From contig NC_062220.1 in NCBI RefSeq assembly GCF_902686445.1, positions 92,690,143 to 92,754,142 on the forward strand: a DNA stretch of 64,000 nucleotides, written 5' to 3'. This document shows positions 58,493-64,000 of the stretch, piece after piece. The translations under genes and the position numbers were made by a program. The DNA is from Sciurus carolinensis. Lineage: Eukaryota > Chordata > Mammalia > Rodentia > Sciuridae. The notes beneath the pieces were generated by a model. It was not told the DNA's origin. It searched no databases and saw only the letters and a list, made by a program, of their open reading frames with translations. Position 1 is the first letter of the stretch. Each line of letters starts with the position of its first letter.

Positions 58493-60621
58493 TAATGATG
58501 ATTTATGTCTTACATCAATTCTTGATTAGATTTGCTTATTTGATTAAAGATTTAAATGAAAAATGTTCAGTCTTACTTCTTTTCAATTCATTGACTTATT
58601 TTATTTTCTTCCTCTTACTATTCTAATTCTTTTCTGACTATATTCTTACAACTTTCTAACAACTGAGTAATTAATGCTATTATCACAGGCAGACTCCAGT
58701 GGCTGAGTTTTAACAAAGTCATATTTGTCACAAATGAAGAGCCCGGCGACTTTCTGTCTTATGGTTGTGTCATCTTAAACTCTGGTGACAGTGGCTGTCA
58801 CAGCAGGAAGAGAGATGAAGGAGACATAATGTCTTTACTGACTCAGTCCAGGAGAGAATTTAATTCATTCTCAGTTCATTGGACAGAAGTACTTTCATGA
58901 CCCTAATATAAGGTAGGTGTAAAATATGGTAGAGATTGGACAATTCAGTCAGTCTCTTCTGTAAAATTTGCATTGCTTGTTTTCTTTAAAGATAGTAAAT
59001 AGTGTTTTTTTTTTCTGTGAGTATAGCTTAGCTACATCTCATATACTTTAGAATCTCTTCTTCCAGCATTCCTTCAAATACATATTTTGTCTCCACTTAT
59101 GTAAGTGAGGTAATCTACCATTGTCCACAGGCCTCTGAAGTTCTATTTTCTCTTCTGCACATGGTTTGGATCATTTAACCTATCTTCAGGTCTGCTGACC
59201 TTTCTGAGTGTCATCTGAAAGCTGAGGGTGTTGACTAAGGCCTCTCTTCTAGGTCTCCCCACCCTAGATCAACCTCAGAAATCTGTTGGCTCTCCCTCTC
59301 CAGTAGCTATTCTCTGCTAAGTCTCAGAGTTTTGCTCAGACAGGGACCTATTTCTCTGTCTGGGGCTACTTCTCAGATACTCCTTCCTGCAGGTTTCCAG
59401 ACCCATAATCCTAGCACTTTAGCTGTCTAGACCTGCTCTGCATTGTCTCCACTTCCATTTGGAAAATGCTCCAGAAGGAACCCAATATGGGTATGGTGCT
59501 AATCTCCTGTACATCTTGTGCTGACTGCTATCTAAAAAGAGTCATGGCACAGAGTTTATCCTGCTTCTTCACAGTTGTTTACTGCAGTACCAGCATCTCT
59601 GTTGTGGTCAAAATTGAAAGTTTGTGTCACGTGCATGTTTAAGTGTCATATTCTCATTTGCATGAGTTTCCAAGGAGTGTAATTCTACTTTTAATTTCTT
59701 ATTTGACAAAATGGTTCAGTAGGTTTTTTCCCACATTTTTGTTTTTGGTATGAATTAAAAAAATTTTTTTTGCCATAAAATAGCATGACCTATACACTTA
59801 CAATGTTTTGGAATAATTTGATGCCCATTCTTTTGGCTTGACAATTAATTTTAAGATAACAACTACTCCCTAGTTCCATAAAATGACTTTATGATCCTTA
59901 TAAAATTCCATGTTAATTCATCTAAACAATTCAATTATTTATTTCAAATTTCCAAGTCCTTTCTTGATTCTGGTCTCATTCATCACTCAAATGCATAAAC
60001 TATTCTCACAATTACTGAGTTTTCACAAATGCATTTTCCTTTTTATATGATTTTTGCTTTATATATTTGGATGTTCTGTTGCTGGATGAATAAAGATTCA
60101 AACTTTTCTTTTTAATCGTTTATTTTCATGCTAAATTCTGCATTTTTATTAATATGAAATGATCTTTATTCAATTTTTATAATTTTTGCTTTGGTTTGTA
60201 TGTTGGTTAATTTTGCTGTTTTGCTGTTTTTATTGTTGTTTTTGTCAGATAAATCATTGTCCATTCTGTTTTGTAAACTTCATTAAGTCACTTTGCTTTA
60301 GTCCTGTTATTGTAGGCCACATTTAGTTTCATTTTATTTGTTAAAACAGTATGTGTACCTTTGTTTTCTGATAGATATATTCACTCATAGGTTTTTGTCA
60401 TAAGAGGGGTTTGATAAGTCTTATACTCTGAGTTCTGTTTTTAAAGTCTGCATGAATGCTGCAGAGCCTATTTTCTGTTGTTGATGTTTGGCTTTTATTT
60501 TCAATAAGTAATGGGGTATATCCACTTTTATTGCATGCATTAATGTGAAAGGTCTACCTCCATTTAAAGGTTCCAGTGTTCCAATGGTGGTTATCTTTAA
60601 GTGAAAGGAAATTAAAACTTT
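58493..60621. other. Mostly unique AT-rich sequence
   Basis: No repeat family that I can name with confidence; 59960-60420 is AT-rich and could be old L1, but no diagnostic phrase was found. Confidence 0.4.
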
Positions 60622-60707
60622 GGGGCTGGGGTGAAGCTCAGTGGTAGAACACTTGCCTAGCATGCGTGGGGTTCTGGGTTTGATCCACATAGCACAACAA
60701 AAAAAAT
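60622..60707 (+). mobile_element. ID SINE, near consensus
   Basis: ggggctggggtgaagctcag, tggtagaacacttgcctagc, atgcgtggggttctgggttt and gatccacatagcac with a short A tail. Complete ID body. Confidence 0.95.
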
Positions 60708-60794
60708 ATTTTATAAGAGACACCACTGGAAATGTGGAACTTCCTGGTTTACAACACTTACTTTTCAATAATTTTCTCCTATAGTCACTTAGTT

Positions 60795-61001
60795 GCAGAG
60801 ATTCTCAACCAGGGCATTTTGCCCCAAGGGAGAATTGCCAATGTCTGGAAATATTGTTGATTGTCAAAATTTGGAGCAGAAGGGTGCTAAGGCCCTGCAG
60901 TCCTAAGGATGCTGCCAAATACCCTATAATGTCAGGGCAGTTCTCCACAACAAAGAACTATCTGACTCCAGATGGCTATAGAGAAGAGGTTGAGAACAGG
61001 T
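60795..61001 (+). mobile_element. MER20 DNA transposon
   Basis: cagagattctcaaccaggg start, cattttgccccaagggagaa, ttgccaatgtctggaaatat, gttgattgtcaaaatttgga, gatgctgccaaataccctat, ctccacaacaaagaactatc and gaggttgagaacagg end. Full-length MER20, a non-autonomous hAT element; MER20 copies are known to have been used as regulatory elements in placental mammals, but nothing here shows that. Confidence 0.92.
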
Positions 61002-62114
61002 GTTGATCTAGTTGAACTCTTATTTTCTATATGAGGAATTTGTGAGGTGTCTTCTTCAAACCGAGTCAGCTAGTTAGTGCCAGAATGAAAGCGGTAACCT
61101 AAGGCTATAGCCTGTCCTGTCAGAGCACACACCCCGCCTCCCCCAAGAGATGTTCATTTGGAGCAAGCCACTCCCTATATGTGTCAGATACCTTTGCTCA
61201 GGGCACTCTTTTTAAATGAAAGTTGGCAGCAATAGCTTCTTTCATAGTAAATCCAAGGCCATTTCTGCTTATTCAGCTCTTTGACTGAATAAGATCAAAT
61301 AAAATGTGGGTAGAACTATAAAGCTTCAGTAAATTAGAATAGTCAATGTGAGTAGCAAGCACTTTTGGTTTTCTGCAAAGTATTAAATGTGTAATCCACA
61401 GACTCTGAGAGGAGGAAGTCTACTTAGAGGTCATCTTGTCCTACCTCTCATCCATCATGATCATTCAGACTAAATTCCTGGGAGGGGAAGCTTGACACCC
61501 CCAGATGCAGTCGTAATGGTAAATACTGTAAACGCAAGGTAAAACAGAAATTGTAACTGTGACCATAAGGTAACAATTGAATTTATGTTCATAAATCAAT
61601 CAGGAAAGAGTTTTTTTTTTTTTTTTAACAGAACAATGTGGGTTTTGTTGAGAAAGTGATTCTGAGAAGGTATGGAGAAGGACGAATTTGGAAAGTGCTT
61701 TGGCATGACATGTGATACAATCAAACTTTTCAGGTCTTAAAGGAGTCACTGCCTCTGAGGACAAAGGGACCAATCCATTGTAAGGACCTGGGTTCCTGGA
61801 CCAGAATTATTACTCCTGCAGGGAATATTGTGAGGAGATTTCCAGGCTTAGTTAAGATATCTGACTCAACTCTACAGTTATTGAATACTTGCAGGGAAGA
61901 AGGAAAAATCAAAAGTTTCCTGGGAGAGAATCAGTTAATAGGAGGGTCCCAGAGACTCTCCTTTGCTTGTCACGCATGTGGCAAGGAAAAGGGAGGAGAA
62001 AACATTCTTTATCTGGACCAGCATTTCAGATGTGCACAGAGATCATGAAATCTACAAAATTCAAAAAAAAAGTGGGAAATTTGGTACACTCCTGTTCTAC
62101 AATTGACATTTTTA
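61002..62114. other. Mostly unique sequence
   Basis: No repeat recognised; overlapping frames at 61830-62239 reach into the L2 relic and have no known domain. Confidence 0.4.
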
Positions 62115-62520
62115 TTCCATTTGCACTGCCCAATCTGACCTCCTATCCATTTCCCTTCAGTCTTCCCCGACTCAATAATAGTACTACCACCACCAGCTGC
62201 TCAATCCACAGACGTAGAGGTTATTCTTGGTTCTGCTAACGACCAATCAAATATCACATTTTAGGGATCATATGAGATTTATCTTCTAAAATCTCCTCAA
62301 TCGCCAATATTCAAAATGCTTTGGCTGCTATGATCCAGGTGTGGGGTCACCATAATTTCTTATTTGGAAACCCACTGACATTTTGTGTGATCATCTAACT
62401 CTTGTCCCCTTCCAATCTGTTCTCTACCCAGCAAGAGGAGCATTTTTTATTTGTTTTAAACATCAATCCACTTACATCACAACCCTCTTCCTGGTTTATG
62501 GCCAAATGTTACACTGTCCA
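62115..62520 (+). mobile_element. L2 LINE 3' region
   Basis: ttcagtcttccccgactcaa, tagtactaccaccaccagct, gctcaatccacagacgtaga and ttattcttggttctgctaac follow the L2 block after the reverse transcriptase. The cattttttatttgttttaaa and tacatcacaaccctcttcct phrases continue it. Confidence 0.6.
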
Positions 62521-62589
62521 TCTATCATGATAATAATACCATGGACTTAAGTACCATTAGCAATTGGTACTAAAACAGCACCATGGTGT

Positions 62590-62725
62590 AGTTTTTATTG
62601 ATAATTATTGTATGAATGAGGTTACCAATATTCGACAAGGTTAAGTACCTCATCCAAGGTCACAAAATTAGAGCATACCTAAACTGTGATTTGAATTGTT
62701 TGATTTCAAGAGTATACTGGTTGCT
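62590..62725 (-). mobile_element. MIR SINE relic
   Basis: gacaaggttaagtacctcat, ccaaggtcacaaaattagag, catacctaaactgtgatttg and aattgtttgatttcaagagt are the complement of the MIR 5' half (compare gttaagtgacttgcccaagg). Confidence 0.75.
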
Positions 62726-63005
62726 CTAGCTCCCCTTATTTGGAAAAAAAAAATTTCTTTCATTTTTTGCAAGGAAATGCTCTTTATGTTTTGCCATAGT
62801 CGACTCTTCCCACTAGCATCAGTGAGAAATTTTCTTCTTATATTTTAATACTTCGAATGTAAACTGTTATTATAGTTAAGTTTTCAGGAGTTCTGCATTA
62901 TTTCTTAAGAAAATAACAGGAGGAACAAGAAAAATAATCATGGCATTTCTGAGGCTAAGCATCTATTTTTTATTCTTACAATGAAACAGAATTCTAATTT
63001 TTCTT

Positions 63006-63245
63006 TTTTTTTTTTTTTTTTTTTTTTTTGATTTGTTCTTTTTTTATTTTTTTTTATTTATTTTTTTTTTTTACGTTTACATAGGGTAATGATGTTTATT
63101 ATATTTTTCCCCTCCCCCCCACCCCTCCCCACCCCTCCCACCCCTCTTTTCCCTCTACACAGTCCTTCTTTCCTTCATTCTTACTGCTCTCCTTAGCCTA
63201 ACTCTAAACCTAACCCTAAACCTAATGCTAGCCCCTCCCACCCCC
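63006..63245 (-). mobile_element. LINE-1 copy F, short, perfect target duplication
   Basis: T-rich tail of about 65 bases with internal changes, acgtttacatagggtaatga, the C-rich complement of the G tract (63107-63165) and a ccctctacacagtcc block identify L1 3' UTR. About 90 bases present in copy E between the tail and the gggtaatgatg block are missing. A telomere-like stretch lies at 63197-63226. Flanks tctaatttttctt at 62993-63005 and 63246-63258 are equal at 13 of 13. On the minus strand the cut reads TTT/AAGA, close to the L1 endonuclease preference. Confidence 0.9.
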
Positions 63246-63569
63246 TCTAATTTTTCTTAAACAAATGATGTTTAACAAAGAATATCAGCCCAATAACAAA
63301 AATGTATAATTTAAAATACTTTAGCTTGTTTTAATCTTAAAACTGGGATTATAGTTTCAAGAAAATTTAACTTTGGCGATATTTTGTATTCCATATTTAT
63401 TTAAATTCAATGCAGTATGCTCAATATTCAGATGAGAATGGTAGGGTTCTGAGAAAAGGAAGCTGGCATTCAATGATAGGATGGAATTTGGACCAAAAGA
63501 CTCATTTTTACTACCTTCTAAGTATACGGAAATGTGTAAGTTAACTATTATCTCTAAATTTTAAAAAAC

Positions 63570-63598
63570 GTTTTTAGTTGTAGGTGGACACAATGCCT

Positions 63599-63630
<32 letters not shown>

Positions 63631-63706
63631 TGTGGTGCTGAGAATTGAACCAGTGCCTCACACATGCTAGACAAGCGCTCTGTCACTGAGCCACAACCCG
63701 GCGCCC
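63570..63706 (-). mobile_element. ID SINE with extra 3' tail and (TTTA)n
   Basis: On the plus strand: tttttagttgtaggtggaca and caatgccttt, a (TTTA)8 run at 63598-63629, tgtggtgctgagaattgaac, cagtgcctcacacatgctag, acaagcgctctgtcactgag and ccacaacccggcgccc. The 40-base lead is not part of a plain ID; it marks an ID subfamily that ends in its own 3' tail. The ID body is diverged at few positions. Confidence 0.8.
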
Positions 63707-63724
63707 TATTCTTTCTAATTTTTT

Positions 63725-63830
63725 GTTCTATAAATCTGAAGAATGAGGACTAAATTCTACCTCCAAAGGTTATTGTGATGATTAACTGTGACAACCTCTG
63801 TGAAAGTGCCTACCATTTGTACCCAAGCCA
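63725..63830 (+). mobile_element. MIR SINE relic
   Basis: gaagaatgaggactaaattc, tacctccaaaggttattgtg, atgattaactgtgacaacct and gtgaaagtgcctaccattt follow the MIR 3' half. Confidence 0.6.
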
Positions 63831-64000
63831 TGGGAGGTTTTCCAAAGAGTTGATTATATCTTAAGTGCAATAAATGTACAAGCATTGTGAAATTATAGGG
63901 TTTGAAGGAGGTTGTAGTGAGTGAGTTATGTGGGAAAGATTTCTCAGAGGAAATTATATTTACACTGGCTCTTGAAGAATGTGTGGAATTTCAACTGGTG
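63831..64000. other. Unique sequence at window end
   Basis: Nothing recognised before the window stops. Confidence 0.35.

Noticed and set aside
60622..60707. Functional tRNA gene
   Set aside because: A and B box-like parts come from the tRNA-Ala ancestry of ID elements; the element ends in an A tail and cannot fold as a full tRNA.
63197..63226. Interstitial telomere from chromosome fusion
   Set aside because: Only about five degenerate units, placed within an L1 that has its own target-site duplication.

Overview
The window reads as non-coding mammalian DNA dense in transposable elements. It is most likely from a rodent of the squirrel family (Sciuridae). The basis is the combination of tRNA-Ala-derived ID-type SINEs, composite SINEs joining a B1-like 7SL-derived half to an ID half, and a LINE-1 lineage whose 3' UTR (G-rich tract followed by a characteristic AT-rich tail) recurs here in at least six copies. 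Ancient mammalian repeats (L2, MIR, MER5, MER20, MLT1/MST-type MaLR LTRs) fill much of the rest. I found no convincing exon set of a host protein-coding gene, no rRNA, functional tRNA or snRNA gene, and no CRISPR array. All assignments were made by eye from remembered consensus features, so subfamily names are approximate.

Layout. 1-8 kb: mostly unique DNA with an L2 relic, a hAT relic, (GT)n and (GAAA)n microsatellites, an ID element, and an old L1 on the minus strand. 8.2-14.1 kb: near full-length L1 copy A (+), with a tandemly organised 5' UTR and broken ORF1 and ORF2. 14-30 kb: mainly unique DNA with a 5'-truncated L1 (copy B), several MER5-type relics, a MaLR-like LTR carrying a composite SINE, and MIRs. 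30-39 kb: SINE, L2, MaLR, a 200-bp polypyrimidine tract, and a composite L1 locus at 36.85-37.53 kb (copy C). 39-44 kb: layered old L1 3' ends (copy D nested inside one) and a HAL1/L1M relic. 44.9-46.8 kb: an L2 split by three LTRs. 47.2-53.3 kb: near full-length L1 copy E (-) inserted in an older L1. 53-64 kb: SINEs, MLT1 and MST LTRs nested in each other, MER20, L2, MIR, and a short L1 (copy F) with a perfect target-site duplication and a telomere-like insert.

The coding-like material is all retrotransposon: L1 ORF1 (coiled coil plus nucleic-acid-binding C-terminal part) and L1 ORF2 (endonuclease, reverse transcriptase, C-terminal part), interrupted in both long copies so that neither looks autonomous.

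The most unusual observations are: (1) a 100-bp perfect inverted duplication between 6977-7076 and 36849-36948, the second copy abutting the composite L1 at a 3-nt microhomology junction; (2) two related L1s with the same 5' cap-proximal motif and similar ORFs but apparently unrelated, separately repeated 5' UTRs, one carrying a roughly 35-bp tandem array; and (3) a short L1 whose 3' UTR contains a block of telomere-like CCTAAN units.
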